Source: Prevotella sp. UBA4268 (GTDB taxonomy: Bacteria > Bacteroidota > Bacteroidia > Bacteroidales > Bacteroidaceae). Taken from it: a stretch of 11,804 nt of DNA. Both the position numbers and the translations under genes were made by a program. Each line of letters opens with the position of its first letter. The first letter of the stretch is position 1. The notes beneath the pieces were generated by a model that saw nothing but the letters and a program-made list of their open reading frames with translations, was not told where the DNA came from and made no database searches. Location: positions 1 to 11,804 of the forward strand of contig DGWC01000085.1 in NCBI GenBank assembly GCA_002395135.1, written 5' to 3'. Positions 1 to 7,783 of this stretch are shown piece after piece.

Positions 1-1037
1 AAGACACATGTAACAGTGAACCATGCGCTGGGCTCTACTGGCAGGGCAGACTGCTCTGTGGCGAAGTTAAATCCTATCCATCCCATAACCAGAGGAGTGA
101 TCCAGCCGGCAATGGAGAATCCTGCCTTGAAGGCTACACCTGCAAGCGCGTTTACCGTAGCGGCAGGACGGTTGCCGGTGCGATACTCGGCCTCGGTGAT
201 AACCTCAGGAACGAGCGCCCACATCAGAGAACCCACGAGCAGACCTACACCTGTCATCACCTTGGCTATCTGAACGATGGTGTTGCAACTCGCAACATCA
301 AAGAACTTACCAATCACGAACAACATGGCAAATCCTACAAGACCGACGGAGAGAAGGGTGTAATAAAGACCTTTTTTGCCCAGCCACTTCTTCAGAATCG
401 GCATTGAAGGCAAGATGATAAATGCTGGAATCGTGCCGATGGCCATAAATGTAGCCTGGTTCCAGTCGATGGCCGTGTGAACGCACATGGCGAGTCCGAT
501 GGGGAAACCAGCCTGAACCACAATCTGACCGATATTGGCACATACCATACGCGTAGAAGTAAGGATGAGCACCTCGTCGTTGTCACGCGTCATACTTGCC
601 ATGATGGAGCCGTAAGGAATGTTAACCACTGAATAAATCATACTCAGCACGGTGTAACTGACTGATGCATACACTATCTTCAGCCACATGGGCCATGTGG
701 CAGCCTGTGGAAGCATCAAAAGGCATGCAGCCACGGTGAGGGGGATACCTCCGTAGAGAAGATATGCTCGGTATTTGCCCAACTTGGGGTTGCGATTGTC
801 GATATAGCGTCCTACCACCGGACTCCAGAAACAATCAATGAGTCGGACGGTGAGAATAAGTCCGCTGACGAAAGCAGGACTGATCTTTAACACCGTCGTC
901 AGGTAAATCATCAGGTAGCACGCTACCGTTTGAAATATAAGATTTTGCGCCAGGTCGCCCGAGCCGAAGCCGATGCGCTGGAGCCAGGAAAGTTTGTAGA
1001 AGCCTTTTGCTTCTTGTGATGTTACGTTTGTATCCAT
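1..1037 (-). CDS. GPH-family sugar:cation symporter, 3'-truncated by window edge
   Basis: An inner-membrane carrier of the glycoside-pentoside-hexuronide (GPH) group of the major facilitator superfamily, which brings oligosaccharides or glycosides into the cytoplasm with a cation. The frame opens at ATG 1037 (MDTNVTSQEAKGFYKLSW...) and stays open to base 1, giving 345 residues. The family usually has about 450-480, so roughly the last quarter is missing. Visible hallmarks are the N-terminal GSGDLAQNLIFQ segment, the cytoplasmic-loop motif NPKLGKYRAYLL (about residues 83-94) and the late motif EAEYRTGNRPAATVNALAGVAFKAG. Hydrophobic stretches alternate throughout. It follows the upstream symporter by 15 bases, so it is the third gene of the leftward operon. 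P. bryantii XynD, beside xylanase genes, is a comparable symporter. A xylo-oligosaccharide or glucuronoxylo-oligosaccharide substrate is inferred from context only. Confidence 0.9.
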   Translation of the reverse strand, partial: MDTNVTSQEAKGFYKLSWLQRIGFGSGDLAQNLIFQTVACYLMIYLTTVLKISPAFVSGLILTVRLIDCFWSPVVGRYIDNRNPKLGKYRAYLLYGGIPLTVAACLLMLPQAATWPMWLKIVYASVSYTVLSMIYSVVNIPYGSIMASMTRDNDEVLILTSTRMVCANIGQIVVQAGFPIGLAMCVHTAIDWNQATFMAIGTIPAFIILPSMPILKKWLGKKGLYYTLLSVGLVGFAMLFVIGKFFDVASCNTIVQIAKVMTGVGLLVGSLMWALVPEVITEAEYRTGNRPAATVNALAGVAFKAGFSIAGWITPLVMGWIGFNFATEQSALPVEPSAWFTVTCV

Positions 1038-1052
1038 ACTATTATTATTTGT

Positions 1053-2492
1053 TTATGATTTTAATTGTTCAATGCTGCGTCGTGATTTCAGTTCGGCCTG
1101 CATCTTCTGGTTGAACACCTGAGAGATGGGATAGTGATACAGGGCTATCAAGGCACCGCACATCAGCACGGCCGGTATCAGGCTCGACATCAGACGAATG
1201 CCTTCAACAGCCTGCTGCGACTGAAGACCCATACTGCCCGACACGTATCCGAAACCCGACAAGAGCAATCCTGCCAGGGCTGCCCCGATGCCCATTCCGC
1301 ACTTCAAGGCGAAGACCACACCCGAGAAACAGAAGCCTGTTGCACGGCGGTGGTGCACATATTCTATATAGTCGGCACTGTCGGCCACCATCGCCCACAA
1401 CAGGGGAATGGTGGGAGCATAGACAAGACTCTTGAGGAAGCACAGCAGATAGACCAAGGCCGCATCGTGGGGAGAGACGACATAGAACAGCGCTGTGAAG
1501 AACAAAGTGAGCACCAGCCCCACGATGAAGGAGGTGCGCTTGCCGAAACGATTGGCAAGATAGGAAGAAAGAAACAGGATGCCGGCAAACTGCACCAGCG
1601 AATTGACGGTGTTGAAAAGCGAGAAGCCCACGAAATAGGCTTTTTCACTTGTCACCGAAAAACCTGCTCTTTGCAGAAATGCCGCCAAAGAGTCGGCATC
1701 GAGATAATCCTGGAAATAGAAATTGACGGAAGAACTCCACATGGCAACACTGGTGAACATGAGGAGGGTGAGGAAGAACATGCAACGCCAGGGCTTGCTG
1801 GTGAAGGTTTCCTGCACGTCTTGCCTGACACTCATGCGCTGCTGACGTGGAGGATGAATCCTTTCGCGTGTGGTTAGGAAGGCTATGATGCTGAAAAGAC
1901 AGACAAAAAGGGCAAACAGCAAGATGGTTTTGGTCCATCCCCGCTCGGCATCGCCCTGTCCGAAATAGCCCACCAAGGGCAACGTCAGTCCCTGTACAAC
2001 CAACTGGGCAATGGCTGCTGCCACGAAACGCACCTTGTTAATGCTGGTGCGCTCAGCGATGTCGCCCGTCATCACCCCTCCCAGAGAGGCATAGGGTGTG
2101 TTGTTGAACCCGTAGGTAGCCAGAAGCAACACATACGAGACGGTGGCATAGACAGCCACCAGTGATTTGTTTTGAATGCCCGGATTATAGAACGTGAGAA
2201 AATAAAACACGCTGAAAGGAATGGCCGTCCACAGCAGCCACGGACGGTATTTGCCCCAACGGGAACGGGTGCGGTCGGCAATGATTCCCGCCAGCGGGTC
2301 GAAGAAGGCACAGAGCAACGGCGCAAACAACAGCACAGAACCAGCCACGGCTCCATCAAGTCCGAAGATGTCGGTATAGAACTTCAGTTGATAGACCATG
2401 AGCATCTGAAACACGAGATTGGCAGACACATCACCTAATGAATAGCCTGCCTTCTCGCGCATGGATACTTTCTGTTCTGCCTGCGATATCAT
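1053..2492 (-). CDS. GPH-family sugar:cation symporter (complete)
   Basis: A complete 479-residue GPH/MFS symporter, the usual length for the family, predicted to have 12 membrane segments. Family signatures are GYSLGDVSANLVFQ near the N terminus (about 16-29), RSRWGKYRPWLLW (76-88), FNNTPYASLGGVMTGD after the fourth helix, and the late motif DSADYIEYVHHRRATG followed by a conserved lysine region (FALKCGMGIG). ATG 2492 was chosen because an ATG just upstream (2500) hits a stop at once. ATG 2462 (residue 11) is an alternative. The gene lies 34 bases after the SGNH hydrolase stop and 15 bases before the next symporter, so all three are probably co-transcribed. It is clearly different in sequence from its neighbour, so the pair looks like old paralogues or separate recruits. 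The likely cargo is xylo-oligosaccharides, inferred from neighbours. Confidence 0.94.
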   Translation of the reverse strand: MISQAEQKVSMREKAGYSLGDVSANLVFQMLMVYQLKFYTDIFGLDGAVAGSVLLFAPLLCAFFDPLAGIIADRTRSRWGKYRPWLLWTAIPFSVFYFLTFYNPGIQNKSLVAVYATVSYVLLLATYGFNNTPYASLGGVMTGDIAERTSINKVRFVAAAIAQLVVQGLTLPLVGYFGQGDAERGWTKTILLFALFVCLFSIIAFLTTRERIHPPRQQRMSVRQDVQETFTSKPWRCMFFLTLLMFTSVAMWSSSVNFYFQDYLDADSLAAFLQRAGFSVTSEKAYFVGFSLFNTVNSLVQFAGILFLSSYLANRFGKRTSFIVGLVLTLFFTALFYVVSPHDAALVYLLCFLKSLVYAPTIPLLWAMVADSADYIEYVHHRRATGFCFSGVVFALKCGMGIGAALAGLLLSGFGYVSGSMGLQSQQAVEGIRLMSSLIPAVLMCGALIALYHYPISQVFNQKMQAELKSRRSIEQLKS

Positions 2493-2526
2493 TCCTGCAT
2501 GGAGAATACCTTGGTTTTACGTTGCG

Positions 2527-3687
2527 TTACTTCTCACCGATTTGCTTTGCGGCAAATTCGCCCATGGCAGCATATCCCGCTGCGTTGAGATGAAGCCAGT
2601 CGTCGGAATACTGCGACAGCATTTTGGCCGGGTCGTCGGGGTCGGCCACCAACCGGTCGAAATCAATGACACCGTCGCTCAATGTCTGCTGACGTATCCA
2701 CTGATTGACATACTGGCGTGCTGCCTCGTGGAAAATGGTGTAATAGTCTTGTCCCTTGAAAGGGGTAACGGTGGCAAGCAACACTTTTATTCCTGCTTGA
2801 TGAGCCTGGTTGATGAAGGAAGTATAAGCCTCGGTCAGTTCATGAGCCACCTGCTCGGAATTGCCCTTACTGCCGCCGATATCGTTAACACCCTGGAAAA
2901 TCAACAAGGTGGTCACTCCGCGCTGACGCATGATGTCACGCTCGAACCGCTTCACGGCAGGCTCGCTCAAGCCGCCTCTGAGCACGGCATTGCCGCCGAT
3001 GCCCAGGTTCAGCACACCCGTGGTACCTCCCAAGGCCTCCGCCATCTTGTCGGGCCAGCGGTTCTGCGCGTTGGTTGTTGACCCGCGGCCATCGGTAATC
3101 GAGTTTCCCAGCACGGCAATGCACGGCACGCTCTCGTCGGCAATGACATCGATGGCGGCAATATTATACCAATGGTCCACTTTCTCTGTGGGTACGAACT
3201 TCTTTTGAGGCTTCGACACGCCGTCCATCAGATAAGAAGTGGTGCGCGATCCGCGGTGCGACGTGGCATTTACGGGCACCTCATCGCCATAGTTAATGGT
3301 GATGCTAAGCAGTTGCAACGGTTTCAGGTTGTAGGCCAACATGTCTGAGAAAACGGCCTCGCCAGCCCCGATCTTCACATCACGCTTCCCCGAAAAGGTG
3401 AGATAGCGCGCTGACTTCACGTTAATATTGCACGAATCAGCCGCGTCGGCAATGTAAACAGACTTGATGGAAACTGGTGTGCTGCTGAACTCGTTTGACA
3501 ACTGCAACCGAAGTGAGTTGCCGCCAATCGACACATGTACGATTTCGCGAAGAGAGCGGTTGGCCAAACTGCGAAGGGGCATATCACCCTTGCCGGTAAA
3601 CTCTGCTGCTGCAGCCCACGTGCCTTTCATTTGCGCACTGATTTGCAATGAAAGCAACGTCATGACGAATACTATAAAATGTCTCAT
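2527..3687 (-). CDS. Exported XynE-like SGNH/GDSL esterase
   Basis: A 386-residue serine esterase of the SGNH hydrolase superfamily. It resembles the subfamily named after Prevotella bryantii XynE, an acylhydrolase/arylesterase-like protein of a xylanase cluster. ATG 3687 gives a clean signal peptide (MRHFIVFVMTLLSLQISAQ); the in-frame TTG two codons upstream is unlikely. Residues about 20-180 form an N-terminal region before the catalytic domain. Catalytic blocks are clear: AVLGNSITDG with nucleophile Ser196 (GNSIT replaces classical GDSL), NLGIGGN (block II glycine), FQGVNDIG (block III Asn268), and DDWLHLNAAG with Asp363 and His366 as the rest of the triad. The protein probably acts in the periplasm, removing acetyl or other ester groups from xylan fragments. 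First gene of the leftward operon, feeding two symporters. The substrate is inferred; SGNH esterases are hard to assign from sequence. Confidence 0.92.
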   Translation of the reverse strand: MRHFIVFVMTLLSLQISAQMKGTWAAAAEFTGKGDMPLRSLANRSLREIVHVSIGGNSLRLQLSNEFSSTPVSIKSVYIADAADSCNINVKSARYLTFSGKRDVKIGAGEAVFSDMLAYNLKPLQLLSITINYGDEVPVNATSHRGSRTTSYLMDGVSKPQKKFVPTEKVDHWYNIAAIDVIADESVPCIAVLGNSITDGRGSTTNAQNRWPDKMAEALGGTTGVLNLGIGGNAVLRGGLSEPAVKRFERDIMRQRGVTTLLIFQGVNDIGGSKGNSEQVAHELTEAYTSFINQAHQAGIKVLLATVTPFKGQDYYTIFHEAARQYVNQWIRQQTLSDGVIDFDRLVADPDDPAKMLSQYSDDWLHLNAAGYAAMGEFAAKQIGEK

Positions 3688-3711
3688 ATCCAATGGTTAT
3701 GTTTGATGATG

Positions 3712-3727
3712 CAAAGATACAAAGATA
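3712..3727 (-). promoter_or_regulatory. Two tandem -7 boxes for the esterase/symporter operon
   Basis: Read on the minus strand, TATCTTTG occurs twice back to back (3727-3720 and 3719-3712). Both match the Bacteroidetes -7 element TAnnTTTG exactly. A start about 7 bases downstream of either box leaves a short leader before ATG 3687. I find no TTG at the expected -33 spacing, so the promoter may depend on an activator, which would fit control by the divergent HTCS regulator. Confidence 0.55.
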
Positions 3728-3758
3728 ACGTTGAAATCGAGGTGGAATACGTTACCAT
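3727..3758. promoter_or_regulatory. Candidate operator: ACGTT direct repeats 21 bases apart
   Basis: ACGTT lies at 3728-3732 and 3749-3753, in wider half-sites AACGTTGAAAT and TACGTTACCAT that match at 7 of 11 positions. The repeats are in the same orientation and two helical turns apart, an arrangement AraC-type regulators often bind. They sit in the divergent intergenic region, just upstream of the leftward -7 boxes. Binding by the HTCS is a guess; short repeats like this can arise by chance. Confidence 0.25.
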
Positions 3759-3801
3759 TACTTTTCAATTTGTTTCATTGGCACATTTTTATTTGTATAA
3801 T

Positions 3802-3832
3802 TTTGTATATAAACAAAGTTTGAGTAAATTTG
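3802..3832 (+). promoter_or_regulatory. Bacteroidetes-type promoter for the HTCS/GH67/GH35 operon
   Basis: TTTG at 3802-3805, 19 bases, then TAAATTTG at 3825-3832: an exact match to the Bacteroidetes -33/-7 consensus. Transcription would start near 3839-3840, giving a leader of about 20 bases before ATG 3860. It also argues against a start at TTG 3830, which falls inside the -7 box. A second, overlapping candidate lies just upstream: TTG 3778-3780, 17 bases, TAATTTTG 3798-3805. The TTTG of that box doubles as the -33 element of the first. Confidence 0.65.
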
Positions 3833-3859
3833 CAAAAGAAATCTATCTCTCAGCAGACC

Positions 3860-6800
3860 ATGAAATATTTTAAAACAATCATCACTCTGCTCCTCGTTGC
3901 CATGCATGTGCATGCCGACGATGGAACGCTTTATACCTCCAACAGACTCTCAAGCGCTCTGATAGAATGCATCAGCCAGGACAAGTATGGCTACATCTGG
4001 GTGGGAACAGAATATGGTCTCAACAAATTCGACGGCTACCGCTTCACCACCTATTATAATAATAGTAACGACTCCACATCGGTCACCGACAACGAAATCG
4101 TGGAGATTGTCTGCGACCGGGAAGGACGACTGTGGGTTGGATGCAGTTCCGGCCTGTGCCGCTACGACTATGAGAGAAACATCTTCGTGAGATACCACTT
4201 CCCCGAGAAGCGCACACCGCGCGTCAACTCAATCTGCCAGTGCGGCAACGGAGACATTCTGATAGGAACGGCTGGATATGGACTCTACAGCGTCAGAAAC
4301 GGTGAAGACAAGATTACGGAAGAGGCGGGCCTTTACCAGAACAATAACGACAGATACTACAGCCGGTTGTTCGTTGACGACCACAACATGATATGGCGAA
4401 GCAACCATCTCAATGTGTTTTCGCGAATTTCCATACGCAACCACAAACTGGTCAATGCGAAGAACTTCGTTTCGCCTGTGGGGCCTCCCATCGACTTCCT
4501 GCCTACGGGCGACGGAAACCTGCTCATCGTCTGCATGTATGGCATACTTCGCTATGACTACGGCACGGAGCGCGTCACCGATGCGGGCTACGACCTTTCT
4601 GCCATCATACAGCGGCACAGCATCCGCAAGGCCATCATCGACAACAAGAGGAATATCTATCTCGGAACGTCGGGACAAGGACTTATGAGAATAGCCCCCG
4701 AGACCAACCAGTTGCTCATGGTGGACAATAACAACGGCACATTCAACCTGGCCGCATCCGACATCGAGGACATGATGGAAGACAAAGACGGCAACCTGTG
4801 GCTGGCCTGCTATCAGAAAGGGCTCTTCCTGCTCAGACCCGGCAACGACGCTTTCAACACCTGGAGTTTCTCCAACCAGAACTATTCCATCGGCACCAGC
4901 GTCTCCTCCATCACGCTTGACGAGAACGGCGACGTGCTCTGCACGGTTCAGAACACGGGTGTCTACCGTTTCGACCACAACGGGAAGATTATCGGACGAC
5001 TCGTCTCGCCCCTTGGCAGCAAGGCCATCCACCGCGATTTCAAAGGGCAGTTCTGGATATGCACCAACAACACCCTGTACCGCTACTATCCCTCAACTGG
5101 CAACAGCCAGCCCGTGCTCAACAGCGAGGGATGGGGAATGAACTGCATCGTGAGCGACAAACTCGGCAATATCTTCACATGCAACTATGGCAAGGGACTC
5201 ATCATCTACAACACGGAGACACATGAAGAGACGCGCTACAGCATGAACATGGAAGACAAGAAAAACGGCAGGCTCTGCAACGACTGGATAAGATGTATGT
5301 TTGCCGACCGCTATGGCATCGTCTGGATAGGAACGGCTAACGGCTTGTGCTGCTTCAACCCACAGACAAAGTCGTTCAAGCACTACGGATGGGAAGTCGT
5401 GTTGGAGAACCAGCAGTGCATGGCCATCGGAGAAAGCCGTGAAGGCGACATCGTTATCGGCACCAATGCCGGCCTGTTCCTCTTCGACCGCATTTCCAAC
5501 AAGATTGCCCCGTTCCCCGATTCCGACCATTTGAAAAACAAGTTGATCTACGGTATCGTCACCGACCGTGAAGGCGACCTGTGGCTGAGCACATCCCTGG
5601 GCATCTGGCACTACCAGCACAAGAACAGCCAGTGGCTGGCGCACATCAACGGCAACGGACTCACCACCAAGGAATATGTGCTGGGAGCCACCGTGCAGAC
5701 GAGCGACGGGATGATTGGCTTCGGAACCAACGACGGTATCACCACCTTCTATCCCAACGACGTGAGAACCAGCAAGATTGAGATGGGCGAGGTGTTTCTC
5801 ACCAATTTCCTCGTTGGCGGAAGGAGCGAGAACTGCATGAAAGACGAATTCACCGTGGCCCACGACGAAAACTCGTTCACCATGGAGTTTTCGCTGCTCA
5901 CCTATAACAACAACGAGAACATCTCATTTGAATACCGCATCAACGACAGCAAGGAGTGGCTGAGCACGTCAGAAGGCTCCAATGCCGTGACCTTCAATAA
6001 GATGCAGCCCGGCAAATACAAGATTGAGGTGAGGGCTACCTGCAACGGCACCGTTTCAAAAGGAACAAAAGTGATCTACGTCACCGTGAAGAATCCCTGG
6101 TATGCCTCTCCCCTTGCCTATCTGCTCTACCTGCTCCTGTTTTTCGCCATTGTGTTCCTGGGGCTGAGTTACTATGTGAGACAGCGCAAGGCGGAGATGG
6201 AGGAGTCGAAAATGCGATTCCTCATCAATGCCACGCACGACATACGCTCACCGCTGACACTCATCATGGGACCGCTCAACAAACTAAAGCAGCGTATGAA
6301 CGACGAGGAGAGCCTGCAAGACATCGAGACCATCGACCGCAATGCGCAGCGGCTGCTGCTGTTGGTCAACCAGATTCTCGACGAGCGCAAGATTGACAAG
6401 CACCAGATGCACCTGCACTGCCAGAAGACCGACATGGTGTCTTTCATCAACGGCATCTTCATGCTCTATCAATACAACGCGCAACAGCGCAACATCCAGT
6501 ATTCATTCCTGCACCCCGATGAGAAGATGACGGCATGGATTGACAGAATCAACTTCGACAAGGTAATCAGCAACCTCCTCTCGAATGCCTTCAAATACAC
6601 CTTCGACGGCGGCGAGGTGGTGGTCAGGATCAACATGAACAAAGCAGCCGACGACAAGGGCAACGACGAAATAGTCATTCAGGTGACCGACAACGGCATC
6701 GGACTGGACGAGACAAACACCGACCGGCTGTTTGAGCGTTTCTATCAGGGCAGCAACAGCCGCGATGTACATCTCGACGGCACAGGCATCGGACTCAACC

Positions 6801-7783
6801 TCAGCAAGGCCATCGTAGAGATGCACGGAGGAAGCATCAGTGCCGCCAACCGTGACGACGGCATGCGCGGAACCACACTCACCGTGAAACTGCCCACTGG
6901 CAACGAGCACCTGAAACCCGAGGAAATCATGACTGAAGAAGAGAGCCAGCAGTCGCAGGCCGGCAACCGCAAGCAGGCCAGCAAGAACTTCCGCATACTC
7001 ATTGCCGATGACGATGTGGAGATTGCCTCCTACATTCGCAACGAACTGGGCAACTGGTATCGCTTCGATGCGGCACCCAACGGAAAGGAAGCACTCAAGG
7101 CGCTGCTCACCGGCAACTACGACCTGCTCATCTCTGACATCATGATGCCCGAGATGGACGGCATCACACTGCTCAAGAAAATCAAGAGCAACCCCAACAT
7201 CAGCGACATTCCCGTTATCCTACTCACCTCCAAGTCGGAGGTAAGCGACCGCCTGGAGGGCTTCAAGAAAGGTGCCGACGCCTTCCTTGCCAAGCCTTTC
7301 AACATGGAGGAACTCCACATACTCATCGACAACCTCGTTGACAATGTGCGCCGCCTGCGCGGAAAGTTCTCCGGTGCCCAGCAGCAGGAAGAGAAGATGG
7401 AGAAGGTCGAGGTGAAGGGCAACAACGACGTGCTCATGGAGCGCATCATGAAATGCATCAACGAGAACCTGCAGGATGCCGACTTCAACGTGGAGAAACT
7501 CACCGGGAAAGTGGGCATCAGCCGCGCGCAACTGCACCGCAAGATGAAGGAAATCACCGGCATCTCTGCCGGCGACTTCATCCGCAACCTGCGCCTGGAA
7601 CAGGCTGCCCGCCTCATCAAGGAGAAGAAGATCAACGTTACCCAGGTGGCCTATGCCGTGGGCTTCAACAACCAGGCCCATTTCTCCACCGTTTTCAAGA
7701 AACACTATGGCATGACTCCCACCGAATACAGCGAGCAGAGCCTTTCTGAAGAGGAACAGGAAGAGGCGGATGCCATGCCATGA
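3860..7783 (+). CDS. Hybrid two-component system (HTCS) sensor kinase/response regulator, XynR-like
   Basis: A 1307-residue one-protein phosphorelay of the kind that controls polysaccharide-use loci in Bacteroidetes. In order: signal peptide (1-19, ending HVHA); a periplasmic sensor with 14 recognisable Reg_prop blade motifs (DxxGxxWxGTxxGLxxF type, about 40-635), enough for two seven-bladed propellers; a Y_Y_Y domain (about 660-745); one transmembrane helix (752-773); HisKA with phosphoacceptor His793 (THDIRSPLTL); HATPase with Asn909, DNGIG (944-948) and GTGIGL (974-979); a receiver with acidic Asp1050/1051, phosphoacceptor Asp1093 and Lys1145; and an AraC-type helix-turn-helix (about 1209-1295). 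All key catalytic residues are present. ATG 3860 is chosen because the only longer start is TTG 3830, inside the promoter. The stop overlaps the GH67 start. Its ligand is probably a xylan-derived oligosaccharide, inferred from neighbours. Confidence 0.96.
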   Translation: MKYFKTIITLLLVAMHVHADDGTLYTSNRLSSALIECISQDKYGYIWVGTEYGLNKFDGYRFTTYYNNSNDSTSVTDNEIVEIVCDREGRLWVGCSSGLCRYDYERNIFVRYHFPEKRTPRVNSICQCGNGDILIGTAGYGLYSVRNGEDKITEEAGLYQNNNDRYYSRLFVDDHNMIWRSNHLNVFSRISIRNHKLVNAKNFVSPVGPPIDFLPTGDGNLLIVCMYGILRYDYGTERVTDAGYDLSAIIQRHSIRKAIIDNKRNIYLGTSGQGLMRIAPETNQLLMVDNNNGTFNLAASDIEDMMEDKDGNLWLACYQKGLFLLRPGNDAFNTWSFSNQNYSIGTSVSSITLDENGDVLCTVQNTGVYRFDHNGKIIGRLVSPLGSKAIHRDFKGQFWICTNNTLYRYYPSTGNSQPVLNSEGWGMNCIVSDKLGNIFTCNYGKGLIIYNTETHEETRYSMNMEDKKNGRLCNDWIRCMFADRYGIVWIGTANGLCCFNPQTKSFKHYGWEVVLENQQCMAIGESREGDIVIGTNAGLFLFDRISNKIAPFPDSDHLKNKLIYGIVTDREGDLWLSTSLGIWHYQHKNSQWLAHINGNGLTTKEYVLGATVQTSDGMIGFGTNDGITTFYPNDVRTSKIEMGEVFLTNFLVGGRSENCMKDEFTVAHDENSFTMEFSLLTYNNNENISFEYRINDSKEWLSTSEGSNAVTFNKMQPGKYKIEVRATCNGTVSKGTKVIYVTVKNPWYASPLAYLLYLLLFFAIVFLGLSYYVRQRKAEMEESKMRFLINATHDIRSPLTLIMGPLNKLKQRMNDEESLQDIETIDRNAQRLLLLVNQILDERKIDKHQMHLHCQKTDMVSFINGIFMLYQYNAQQRNIQYSFLHPDEKMTAWIDRINFDKVISNLLSNAFKYTFDGGEVVVRINMNKAADDKGNDEIVIQVTDNGIGLDETNTDRLFERFYQGSNSRDVHLDGTGIGLNLSKAIVEMHGGSISAANRDDGMRGTTLTVKLPTGNEHLKPEEIMTEEESQQSQAGNRKQASKNFRILIADDDVEIASYIRNELGNWYRFDAAPNGKEALKALLTGNYDLLISDIMMPEMDGITLLKKIKSNPNISDIPVILLTSKSEVSDRLEGFKKGADAFLAKPFNMEELHILIDNLVDNVRRLRGKFSGAQQQEEKMEKVEVKGNNDVLMERIMKCINENLQDADFNVEKLTGKVGISRAQLHRKMKEITGISAGDFIRNLRLEQAARLIKEKKINVTQVAYAVGFNNQAHFSTVFKKHYGMTPTEYSEQSLSEEEQEEADAMP

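Noticed and set aside
1134..1877. Long open frame on the plus strand within the symporter gene
   Set aside because: It is antisense to a clear GPH symporter, with low-complexity H/Q/E/R-rich composition and no recognisable domain.
3688..3693. TTG 3693 as the esterase start
   Set aside because: ATG 3687 is two codons downstream and begins a standard signal peptide.
3763..3782. 10-base tandem similarity (TTTCAATTTG / TTTCATTGGC)
   Set aside because: Short, AT-rich and only partly matching, and it overlaps promoter sequence; chance is a sufficient explanation.
3830..3859. Longer HTCS start at TTG 3830
   Set aside because: It lies inside the best -7 box and would put ten polar residues before a good signal peptide; ATG 3860 fits both promoter and signal peptide.
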